A stretch of 5,291 nucleotides of DNA from Chloroflexota bacterium (lineage in GTDB: Bacteria > Chloroflexota > Anaerolineae > Anaerolineales > Villigracilaceae), in NCBI GenBank assembly GCA_021796155.1, contig JAJYOO010000209.1, positions 1 through 5,291 of the forward strand. Reading direction: 5' to 3'. A program made the position numbers and the translations under genes. Under the pieces are notes generated by a model that worked only from the letters and a program-made list of their open reading frames with translations, ran no database searches and was not told the DNA's origin. Below are positions 1-4,662 of this stretch, one piece after another. The stretch's first letter is position 1, and each line of letters starts with the position of its first letter.

Positions 1-417
1 TATTTTCAGCATCTCAGTCTGCTTCATGGTGATTTCATGAACTTCTGCGGTCAGAGTATGGATCGCCATGAGTGTTTCGTGATCGCTCTCGGCGCGGGCG
101 TCGCTTGCGGCGGCCTGGACATTCTGACCGACAATGATGATGGGCAGCAACACCAACTGCAGGAAGGTTTGCGCAACCCATGCAACGATGATAATGGGAT
201 CATGGGAATTGATCGCAGCTGGCAGCGAGATGAGGGCAAGCAGGGCGAAGACATAGGCGCACCACATCGAGCCAACGACTTTGGTAATGCTTAATGCCAG
301 GTGTGTATTGATCCGGCCCATGAAACTGTCACCGTGAACATCTTTGTGAACATGTTCATTCAACACCAATTGAGGTACGTGGGCTTTTGCATCTGCAGTT
401 GAAAATTTGACAGACAT
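1..417 (-). CDS. DUF1003-like two-TM membrane protein (3' end outside window)
   Basis: The reading frame is open from the ATG at 417 to the window edge, giving 139 residues with no stop, so the C-terminus is missing. The start is well supported: AAGGAG (complement of 424-429) sits 6 nt upstream. A polar N-terminus (about 1-40) precedes two hydrophobic segments, about 44-66 and 75-97, separated by a short SHDP loop. After them comes VGQNVQ (96-101) and an acidic, probably helical tail (ASDARAESDHE...). Two membrane helices followed by a GQN-x-QAA...RAE-x-D tail is the pattern of DUF1003 (PF06210) inner-membrane proteins, whose function is not established. The match is from memory of the family, not a search. 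The gene is transcribed away from the cassette and divergently from argF. No terminator or convincing promoter is visible; a TATCAT at 461-456 on the minus strand is the only weak -10 candidate. Confidence 0.8.
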   Translation of the reverse strand, partial: MSVKFSTADAKAHVPQLVLNEHVHKDVHGDSFMGRINTHLALSITKVVGSMWCAYVFALLALISLPAAINSHDPIIIVAWVAQTFLQLVLLPIIIVGQNVQAAASDARAESDHETLMAIHTLTAEVHEITMKQTEMLKI

Positions 418-497
418 GGTCAGCTCCTTGGTTTGATGATGATTTTAGTGCAAATATGATAGGTTGTCGCGGGATTGAAAGAAAGTTAGGATGGACA

Positions 498-621
498 GGG
501 TAACGGCAAGTGTTAGCGGCAGGGCGGACGGGCAAGACTCCCTCGCCAACCAGAACCATTGCTAGCAAACGCGCTCCGTACCCTCAGGGCGAAGCCCTGT
601 CCGCTGCACACAATGTTAGGC
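498..621 (-). other. attC-like recombination site (59-base element)
   Basis: Read on the minus strand the site starts with R'' GCCTAAC (621-615) and ends with GTTACCC (504-498). The arms pair as follows, in plus-strand coordinates: TAAC 501-504 with GTTA 615-618; GTGT 510-513 with ACAC 608-611; GCAG 519-522 with CTGC 604-607; CGGAC 525-529 with GTCCG 599-603. Two G residues (523-524) are unpaired and resemble the extrahelical bases that orient attC folding. Inside lies a small hairpin, CAGGGC-GAA-GCCCTG (585-599). The 124-bp length falls within the range known for attC sites. The distal core GTTACCC does not fit GTTRRRY. If the cassette sits in a secondary site, those bases would be chromosomal, and the circular form would restore GTTAGGC. 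The left arm also has an extra TAGCG, so the stem is imperfect. Confidence 0.6.
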
Positions 622-626
622 GGGCA
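615..626 (+). repeat. 12-bp inverted repeat, gene-distal copy
   Basis: GTTAGGCGGGCA here is the exact reverse complement of TGCCCGCCTAAC at 2145-2156. The two copies bracket the three-gene operon, and identity stops abruptly on both sides of each copy. This copy overlaps the R'' box of the attC-like site and ends three bases before the stop codon of the last gene. Confidence 0.9.
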
Positions 627-628
627 AA

Positions 629-1264
629 TTAGTTGCTGGAATTTTGCGCGGGAAGCAAGCCCTGCTTTGATAGTTCATCCAGTAGCTCTTGGACGTTTTG
701 CATTACTATTTTTGATATTTCCTCTGCTGATGGTTTTGATCTTAGAGGAAATTCCAATACCCTGCCATCTGCCATGTAAGACATAAATACCGCTTTACCT
801 CCCCAATTACCCTCATAATCTCGGTTACCCGGAAAATCCATTCTTACGTAGATGTCGATGTTATAAGCAGAATTAACTGTGTCTATGCCGTATGAAAATC
901 TCAGAGAAAAGGAGCTAAAATCCCCCTTCACTCCCTTTAAATCGTCCCTCTCTATTTGAAGTTCAAAACCCGCATCAACATTTGATAATTTACCTTCGAG
1001 AGTGAATAGATTCTGGAAGCGCGACCCATCGGAAGTACTTTCTTCGTTAGGATAGAAGGAGTAGCAGTGATCTATAGGCGTCAACTTGCCTTTTCCAGCG
1101 AACAAGTTGTCATTGACATTCTTCAATATTTTTTTAAGTCCAAAGAAGGTATGAACCTCGGAATTCAGACGAATCATGTTACCAATAATTGTCTGAGAAT
1201 TTCCCTTCTTCTGAAGAGATAATTTATTAATCAGAATCAATTTGTATTGGTTTTCGTCCGTCAT
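629..1264 (-). CDS. Hypothetical cassette protein, third gene (211 aa)
   Basis: I do not recognise this 211-residue protein. Its ATG (1264-1262) overlaps the TGA of the preceding gene as ATGA, a typical sign of translational coupling, and I see no separate strong Shine-Dalgarno. It appears soluble, with no signal peptide or membrane segment. The N-terminal third is basic and mixed. The middle is rich in alternating polar and hydrophobic stretches that look like beta-strands (LRFSY at 121-125, VF at 159-160). The C-terminus is a probable amphipathic helix (179-203) with the ELLDE motif, following a P-x4-P element (P173, P178). These landmarks recur at matching places in the neighbouring 183-aa protein, so the two are probably paralogues. 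The stop lies a few bases from the attC-like site, the usual position for the last gene of a cassette. AT-rich composition sets it apart from argF and rocD. A defence, toxin-immunity or other accessory role is possible but unsupported by any motif I can name. Confidence 0.75.
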   Translation of the reverse strand: MTDENQYKLILINKLSLQKKGNSQTIIGNMIRLNSEVHTFFGLKKILKNVNDNLFAGKGKLTPIDHCYSFYPNEESTSDGSRFQNLFTLEGKLSNVDAGFELQIERDDLKGVKGDFSSFSLRFSYGIDTVNSAYNIDIYVRMDFPGNRDYEGNWGGKAVFMSYMADGRVLEFPLRSKPSAEEISKIVMQNVQELLDELSKQGLLPAQNSSN

Positions 1265-1812
1265 AATTTTTGAAGGATTCCAGAATCTAGGAGTTCGGAA
1301 GTAAAGGTCAACAATAAGTCATCGATATCCTTAGGCGTTCTTGAAATTGGATTCAGCCAGAAGTTTCGACTTATGGATTTCCCTACAAAGACTGTAGTTC
1401 CTTTTCTTTCCCTCGATTTAATACTGCCAAGCAGGTATAACCCAAAACAGTTCGCACTATTATAGTAGGAAAGTCTAATGCCAATGTGCTTTTTTACCTT
1501 ACCTTCCACCCAGTCTAAACTAGCCTGCACGCCCCCTCTTGTGCTTTCACCTAAATCAAGAAACTTCTCCTCGGGCGCGAACTCGCCTTCATCTAACCAA
1601 GAATCAATATGGATTTCTGGGCTAGTGATATTTCCGCTTTCTCCGAGATAGACTTTATTTATCGAGATAAGATAATCAATATACTTTTCCTGCTCGAAAT
1701 ATTCTTGACATTTCTTTGCTTCTTCAAGAGAACCTCGGAGTTGGGGGGATGGCTTAAATGACCCAATAACAGGAATGTTACTTTTCTTCCGAATCTCGTT
1801 TTTGTCAGTCAT
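1261..1812 (-). CDS. Hypothetical cassette protein, second gene (183 aa)
   Basis: The function is unknown. The frame is open further up to an ATG at 1845, but the likelier start is the ATG at 1812. That gives MTDKNE, which parallels the MTDENQ start of the next gene, and creates only an 8-nt overlap (ATGACTGA) with the first gene instead of 41 nt. The protein is soluble-looking and basic at the N-terminus, with a charged probable helix at 28-50. Strand-like stretches follow, with IRLSY at 112-116 and VF at 141-142, then P155-x4-P160 and a C-terminal helix containing ELLD (173-176). The spacing from VF to the first proline is 14 residues, identical to that in the downstream 211-aa protein, which supports common descent. 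Its TGA overlaps the next start codon, so the two are probably made in a fixed ratio and may form a complex. Base composition is low in GC, as in the rest of the cassette. Confidence 0.75.
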   Translation of the reverse strand: MTDKNEIRKKSNIPVIGSFKPSPQLRGSLEEAKKCQEYFEQEKYIDYLISINKVYLGESGNITSPEIHIDSWLDEGEFAPEEKFLDLGESTRGGVQASLDWVEGKVKKHIGIRLSYYNSANCFGLYLLGSIKSRERKGTTVFVGKSISRNFWLNPISRTPKDIDDLLLTFTSELLDSGILQKL

Positions 1813-2101
1813 TATACCCGCCGCCAACATCATCCCAAAAGCCATGCGTACAGTCGGACAGGCCCTTCACGGATTCTTGCCAAAGACCTGCTTCCATTGC
1901 TCTTCTTGCGGATGAGTGGAGAAAGCCGTATTGGTCTTCCCAGTATTGGCGACGATTCGCTTCTTCAACTTCCTGTCTGATTGCCCTATACCGTTGCAAA
2001 TCCGCGAATGACATTCCAGATTTTGGGGGTAACTGCCTAGATGTCGGAAGTCTATTGATAGTATTCAAATATCGCTGAGAATTGTATGGATTGAAGGACA
2101 T
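1805..2101 (-). CDS. Hypothetical cassette protein, first gene (98 aa)
   Basis: This small protein of 98 residues belongs to no family I recognise. The start is well supported by a strong Shine-Dalgarno, GAGGTGAT (complement of 2105-2112), just upstream of the ATG. The N-terminal 30 residues are polar and proline-rich (RLPTSRQLPPKSG). They are followed by a highly charged, probably helical stretch of about 32-75 with several aromatic residues (RQYWEDQYGF, GLWQE), and the tail ends in GFWDDVGGGYND. There is no membrane segment or signal peptide. It leads a three-gene operon in which each following start overlaps the preceding stop. The distance from the cassette border (GTTAGGC, 2156-2150) to its start is about 50 nt, typical of a cassette's first gene. 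It could be a small regulator or an antitoxin-like partner of the two downstream proteins, but that is only a guess from size and position. Confidence 0.7.
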   Translation of the reverse strand: MSFNPYNSQRYLNTINRLPTSRQLPPKSGMSFADLQRYRAIRQEVEEANRRQYWEDQYGFLHSSARRAMEAGLWQESVKGLSDCTHGFWDDVGGGYND

Positions 2102-2104
2102 AGG

Positions 2105-2112
2105 ATCACCTC
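2105..2112 (-). promoter_or_regulatory. Strong Shine-Dalgarno of the first cassette gene
   Basis: The minus strand reads GAGGTGAT, an eight-base match to the anti-Shine-Dalgarno end of 16S rRNA, immediately before the ATG at 2101. It is the only strong ribosome binding site in the three-gene cassette. Ribosomes probably load here, and the two downstream genes are reached through their start/stop overlaps. Confidence 0.75.
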
Positions 2113-2144
2113 TATCTTCATATTCTACTACTTTACTGCTTTCC

Positions 2145-2156
2145 TGCCCGCCTAAC
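2145..2156 (+). repeat. 12-bp inverted repeat and cassette-border core site
   Basis: TGCCCGCCTAAC is the exact inverted partner of 615-626. On the minus strand it contains GTTAGGC (2156-2150), which fits the integron core consensus GTTRRRY, with the expected crossover between G2156 and T2155. Just outside it is a 10-bp palindrome, TGGTTAACCA (2160-2169). It could be part of a degenerate upstream site, but I cannot assemble a full second attC or an attI around it. Confidence 0.65.
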
Positions 2157-2178
2157 GAGTGGTTAACCAGAGTTTACA

Positions 2179-2211
2179 CTGTATAACCCCCTGTTTTAGG
2201 TGGTTATACAG
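2179..2211. promoter_or_regulatory. 14-bp inverted repeat, candidate operator upstream of argF
   Basis: CTGTATAACC is mirrored exactly by GGTTATACAG. Including one mismatch, the arms extend to 14 bp around a 5-nt GTTTT centre. The midpoint (2195) lies about 28 bp upstream of a TATAAT box at 2223, so it would sit near -40 of that promoter, a position used by many repressors and activators. It does not resemble the ArgR/AhrC ARG box (TGAAT..ATTCA) well enough to name the regulator. No T-run follows it on either strand, so an intrinsic terminator is less likely. It could equally control the cassette genes that diverge from it. Confidence 0.45.
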
Positions 2212-2222
2212 AATTAGTTCCG

Positions 2223-2228
2223 TATAAT
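2223..2228 (+). promoter_or_regulatory. Candidate -10 box for the argF operon
   Basis: TATAAT is a perfect sigma-70-type -10 hexamer. At the proper spacing (about 2200-2205) there is no good -35, only part of the inverted repeat, which suggests either activator dependence or a chance match in AT-rich DNA. Transcription from here would give a leader of about 127 nt before argF. A second weak possibility, TTGAGA (2309-2314) with TAAACC (2331-2336), lies closer to the gene. Confidence 0.35.
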
Positions 2229-2350
2229 ATCCTATAGACAGATTATATATCAATCCCCAAATAAACCCAGATTTTGTCCAGATATACGCCACATCCAACA
2301 GGTGACGATTGAGACAGGTTACAATTGGCTTAAACCACTATACGTATTAC

Positions 2351-2355
2351 AGGAG
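2351..2355 (+). promoter_or_regulatory. Ribosome binding site deciding the argF start
   Basis: AGGAG lies 6 nt before the ATG at 2362. The same frame is open back to a GTG at 2302, but the extra 20 residues would lie upstream of the family's usual N-terminus. This site therefore fixes the start at 2362. Confidence 0.85.
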
Positions 2356-2361
2356 TTTGCA

Positions 2362-3285
2362 ATGAAGGACTTTCTCGCAATTTCTGATCTATCGTCTGCC
2401 CAAGTGCAAGATCTGCTCGATGTGGCGGTCAAGCTCAAAAAAGAACATTTCAAAACAGGCAACAAGAAAATTTTCAAAGGCAAAGTGCTGGGCATGATCT
2501 TCCAAAAGCCCAGCCTACGCACGCGCGTGTCGTTCGATATGGCGATGCGTCATTGCGGCGGCGATGCGTTGTATCTTTCGCCGAGCGAGATCGGACTTGG
2601 CAAACGCGAATCCATTGCGGACGTGGCGCGCGTGCTTTCAGGTTATGTCCATGCTTTGATGGCGCGCGTCTTCGAGCACGAGCATGTTCTGGAATTGGCA
2701 AAGTGGTCAAGCATTCCAGTTGTCAACGGCCTGAGCGATTACAATCATCCCTGTCAGGGCATGGCCGACGCATTAACTATTCAGGAGAAGTTTGGCAAAG
2801 CCAAAGGTTTGAACGTGACGTATGTCGGCGATGGAAATAATGTGGCCGTTTCGCTGATGCACGTCTCTGCCAAGCTCGGCTGGAATTTTACGATTGTCAA
2901 TCCCGAAGATTATGACATCACATCGAAGGCAATTGAAGTTGCTAAGAATATCGCAAAGGAAACCGGAAGCAAGTTGAATTTTCTGCGCGATCCGCATGAA
3001 GCAGTGAAGGGTGCGCACGTTATTTATACCGACACATGGACTTCGATGGGGCAGGAGGAAGAGACTGCTAAGCGCGAGGAAGTTTTCCATCCGTATCAGG
3101 TCAACGCGAAACTGGTCAGCGAAGCGGACAAGGATGTGATCGTAATGCACTGCCTGCCCGCGCATCGCAACCACGAGCTGACCGACGATGTGGCGGATGG
3201 TCCGCATTCGGCGATCTTCCCGCAGGCGCATAACCGTCTGCATGCGCAGAAGGCGATTCTCGCAAGGTTATTCGGCGTGGCGTAA
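2362..3285 (+). CDS. argF: Ornithine carbamoyltransferase
   Basis: This cytosolic enzyme makes citrulline and phosphate from ornithine and carbamoyl phosphate, the sixth step of arginine synthesis; catabolic versions run in reverse. The 307-residue length is normal for the family. The carbamoyl-phosphate loop is S51-L-R-T-R55 (the family usually has S-T-R-T-R). H129-P-C-Q132 is the second carbamoyl-phosphate motif. D224-x-W-x-S-M-G230 is the ornithine-binding SMG loop that separates OTCases from aspartate carbamoyltransferase. H263-C-L-P266 supplies the cysteine near ornithine. I chose the ATG at 2362 for its AGGAG site and for the [11 protein letters not shown] start typical of the family. 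It heads a plus-strand operon with rocD and ald. Whether it works in the anabolic or catabolic direction cannot be told from sequence, since no carbamate kinase, arginine deiminase or other arg gene is in view. GC content is far above that of the cassette next to it. Confidence 0.96.
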   Translation: MKDFLAISDLSSAQVQDLLDVAVKLKKEHFKTGNKKIFKGKVLGMIFQKPSLRTRVSFDMAMRHCGGDALYLSPSEIGLGKRESIADVARVLSGYVHALMARVFEHEHVLELAKWSSIPVVNGLSDYNHPCQGMADALTIQEKFGKAKGLNVTYVGDGNNVAVSLMHVSAKLGWNFTIVNPEDYDITSKAIEVAKNIAKETGSKLNFLRDPHEAVKGAHVIYTDTWTSMGQEEETAKREEVFHPYQVNAKLVSEADKDVIVMHCLPAHRNHELTDDVADGPHSAIFPQAHNRLHAQKAILARLFGVA

Positions 3286-3289
3286 CAAT

Positions 3290-3342
3290 ATTTCCCTCAC
3301 CCCGCCCCTCTCCCATTGGGAGAGGGGCGGGGTGAGGGAAAT
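3290..3342. repeat. Perfect 26-bp-arm palindrome between argF and rocD
   Basis: Every base from 3290 to 3315 pairs with 3342 to 3317 around a single central T (3316), which I checked position by position. The core reads CCCTCTCCC-ATT-GGGAGAGGG, flanked by GC-rich CCTCACCCC and GGGGTGAGG. It starts 4 bases after the argF stop and ends just before the rocD ribosome binding site. A related copy fills the next intergenic gap, so this is a dispersed intergenic repeat (REP/MITE-like) and not a unique regulatory element. In RNA it would be a very stable hairpin within the operon transcript. It lacks a following U-run, so messenger stabilisation or partial attenuation is likelier than full termination. 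Confidence 0.9.
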
Positions 3343-3343
3343 C

Positions 3344-3348
3344 AAGGA
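3344..3348 (+). promoter_or_regulatory. Ribosome binding site deciding the rocD start
   Basis: AAGGA lies 7 nt before the ATG at 3356 and immediately follows the palindrome. The same frame is open upstream to 3188, but that would run through the argF 3' end and the repeat, so the start here is the credible one. Confidence 0.8.
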
Positions 3349-3355
3349 TAATTTT

Positions 3356-4558
3356 ATGAATACACAGGATTACATTGCTTTAGAAGAACAGTACGGCGCG
3401 CATAATTATCATCCGCTCGATGTGGTTATTAATCGTGGTGAGGGCGTGTGGGTCTACGATGTGGATGGTAAAAAATATTTGGATTGTCTTTCGGCTTACT
3501 CTGCTTTAAATCAGGGGCACGTTCATCCGAAAATTTTGAATGCATTGCTGGAACAGGCCAAGAAAGTCACATTGACCTCGCGCGCGTTCCGCAACGATCA
3601 ATTGCCGATGCTTTATAAAGAATTATCAGAAATGACCGGCTATGAAATGTCCCTGCCGATGAACAGTGGTGCGGAAGCTGTCGAGACGGCGGTCAAGCTA
3701 GTGCGCAAATGGGCGTATCGAGTCAAAGGTGTGCCGCGACATCAGGCCGAGATCATCACCGCGGCCGGAAATTTCCACGGACGCACGACAACTATTATTT
3801 CGTTCTCAACCGAGCCATCCTATCGCGACGACTTCGGTCCGTTCACGCCCGGATTTGTGACTGTACCTTACAGCGACGCGTCCACAGTGGAGAAAGCCAT
3901 CAATAAAAATACAGCGGCAGTTTTGCTTGAACCCATTCAGGGCGAAGGCGGGGTCATCATTCCTCCTGTCGGATATTTGAAGAAGGTCGCCGAGATCTGC
4001 AAGAAGAACAATGTTTTGTTCGTTGCCGACGAAATCCAAACCGGACTTGCACGCACAGGCAAACTTTTTGCGTGCGAGCATGAAGGCGTCCGCCCGGATA
4101 TTATGATTATTGGTAAGGCGCTGGCCGGAGGCTTTTATCCCGTCTCTGCGATCTTGGCGGATAAACCTATTCTCGGTTTATTCACGCCCGGTACGCACGG
4201 CTCGACCTTTGGTGGAAATCCGCTGGCTGCCGCGACTGCGCGCGCCGCGCTGGCAGTCATCCGCGATGAAAAACTTGCCGAGCGTTCCGAAAAGTTGGGC
4301 ACCTATTTTATGGAACAGTTGGCGGAGATTCCCAGCCCGCATGTCAAGGAAGTGCGCGGCAGGGGATTGCTGATCGGCGTGGAATTGAAGCCGTCGGCGG
4401 GCGGGGCGCGGCGTTTCTGCGAGGCGATGCAAGAGAAAGGCATCCTTGCAAAGGAGACGCACGATAATGTCATCCGCTTTGCGCCGCCGCTCATCATAGA
4501 GAAAGAAACGATTGATTGGGCGCTTCCATCCATTCGGGCAGTGCTTAATATGAAGTAA
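3356..4558 (+). CDS. rocD: Ornithine aminotransferase (ornithine-oxo-acid transaminase)
   Basis: This PLP enzyme (class III aminotransferase) moves the delta-amino group of ornithine to 2-oxoglutarate, giving glutamate-5-semialdehyde and glutamate, in the cytosol. The length is 400 aa, normal for bacterial RocD. The residues that separate it from acetylornithine or GABA aminotransferases are present. By alignment to the human enzyme from memory, Y18, Y48 and R143 match Tyr55, Tyr85 and Arg180; E197 matches Glu235; D225 matches Asp263; and the Schiff-base lysine K254 matches Lys292. Other family landmarks are YGAHNYHPL (13-21), NSGAEA (103-108), EPIQGEGG (192-199), DEIQTG (225-230) and GSTFGGNPL. 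The start at 3356 has AAGGA 7 nt upstream and gives the usual N-terminus. It lies 70 bp after argF and 104 bp before ald, with related palindromes in both gaps. ArgF and RocD compete for ornithine, so this pairing marks the branch between arginine and proline/glutamate. Confidence 0.96.
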   Translation: MNTQDYIALEEQYGAHNYHPLDVVINRGEGVWVYDVDGKKYLDCLSAYSALNQGHVHPKILNALLEQAKKVTLTSRAFRNDQLPMLYKELSEMTGYEMSLPMNSGAEAVETAVKLVRKWAYRVKGVPRHQAEIITAAGNFHGRTTTIISFSTEPSYRDDFGPFTPGFVTVPYSDASTVEKAINKNTAAVLLEPIQGEGGVIIPPVGYLKKVAEICKKNNVLFVADEIQTGLARTGKLFACEHEGVRPDIMIIGKALAGGFYPVSAILADKPILGLFTPGTHGSTFGGNPLAAATARAALAVIRDEKLAERSEKLGTYFMEQLAEIPSPHVKEVRGRGLLIGVELKPSAGGARRFCEAMQEKGILAKETHDNVIRFAPPLIIEKETIDWALPSIRAVLNMK

Positions 4559-4564
4559 TTTTCT

Positions 4565-4650
4565 CTCTCACCTGTCCTCACCTGCACTTGCGCCAGGTGC
4601 AAGTGTCGGACACCCTCTCCCATCGGGAGAGGGGAAAGGGGTGAGGGGAG
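4565..4650. repeat. Second copy of the palindromic repeat, with a nested hairpin
   Basis: The core CCCTCTCCC (4613-4621) pairs with GGGAGAGGG (4625-4633) around ATC. The right flank, GGGGTGAGGG, matches that of the copy at 3290-3342. The outer left arm CTCACC (4567-4572) pairs with GGTGAG (4640-4645). Between outer arm and core, about 40 nt (4573-4612) has no counterpart in the first copy. It forms its own hairpin: TGTCC/GGACA outside and CACTTGC (4585-4591)/GCAAGTG (4599-4605) inside. An alternative pairing, CACCTG with CAGGTG, exists in the same stretch. The whole unit fills the rocD-ald gap and ends just before the ald ribosome binding site. Confidence 0.85.
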
Positions 4651-4662
4651 TCGGAGGGCACA

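Larger units (their letters stand above)
504..2155 (-). mobile_element. Putative integron gene cassette, three genes plus attC-like site
   Basis: The unit is 1652 bp if cut between G and TT of the two core sites, as tyrosine integron integrases do. On the minus strand it starts with TTAGGC (2155-2150), runs through three same-strand genes, then an attC-like palindrome, and ends at the G of a second GTT core (504). The first bases of the cassette (TGCCCGCCTAAC at 2145-2156) are an exact 12-bp inverted copy of the start of the attC (615-626), as expected when cassette start and R'' box must pair in the circular form. GC content is clearly lower than in the flanking genes (sample lines 35-37 % against 60-62 %). 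No integrase, attI or second cassette is visible. An alternative is a small element bounded by 12-bp terminal inverted repeats, but there is no transposase and no target duplication that I can see. Confidence 0.6.

Noticed and set aside
356..568. Minus-strand open frame across the membrane-protein start and the attC-like site
   Set aside because: It overlaps the DUF1003-like gene start in another frame, has no ribosome site and derives largely from the palindromic site.
1813..1845. Longer form of the 183-aa protein starting at 1845
   Set aside because: It adds 11 residues deep inside the first gene without a ribosome site; the start at 1812 gives a short coupling overlap and an MTD start like its paralogue.
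615..2156. Insertion sequence or MITE bounded by 12-bp terminal inverted repeats
   Set aside because: There is no transposase-like protein and no target duplication that I can see, while the repeats coincide with integron core-site consensus. It remains the main alternative.
2179..2211. ArgR/AhrC ARG box
   Set aside because: The half-sites read TGTATAAC, not TGAAT..ATTCA, and the arms are too far apart for a single ARG box.
2302..2361. GTG-initiated 20-residue N-terminal extension of argF
   Set aside because: The ATG at 2362 has AGGAG at good spacing and gives the normal OTCase N-terminus; the extension has no ribosome site and no family match.
3290..3342. Intrinsic terminator of argF
   Set aside because: The hairpin is strong but is not followed by a U-run, and the same repeat recurs in the next gap of what looks like one operon.
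3188..3355. Upstream ATG for the rocD frame
   Set aside because: It would overlap the argF 3' end and translate through the palindromic repeat; the start at 3356 has its own ribosome site and the expected OAT N-terminus.
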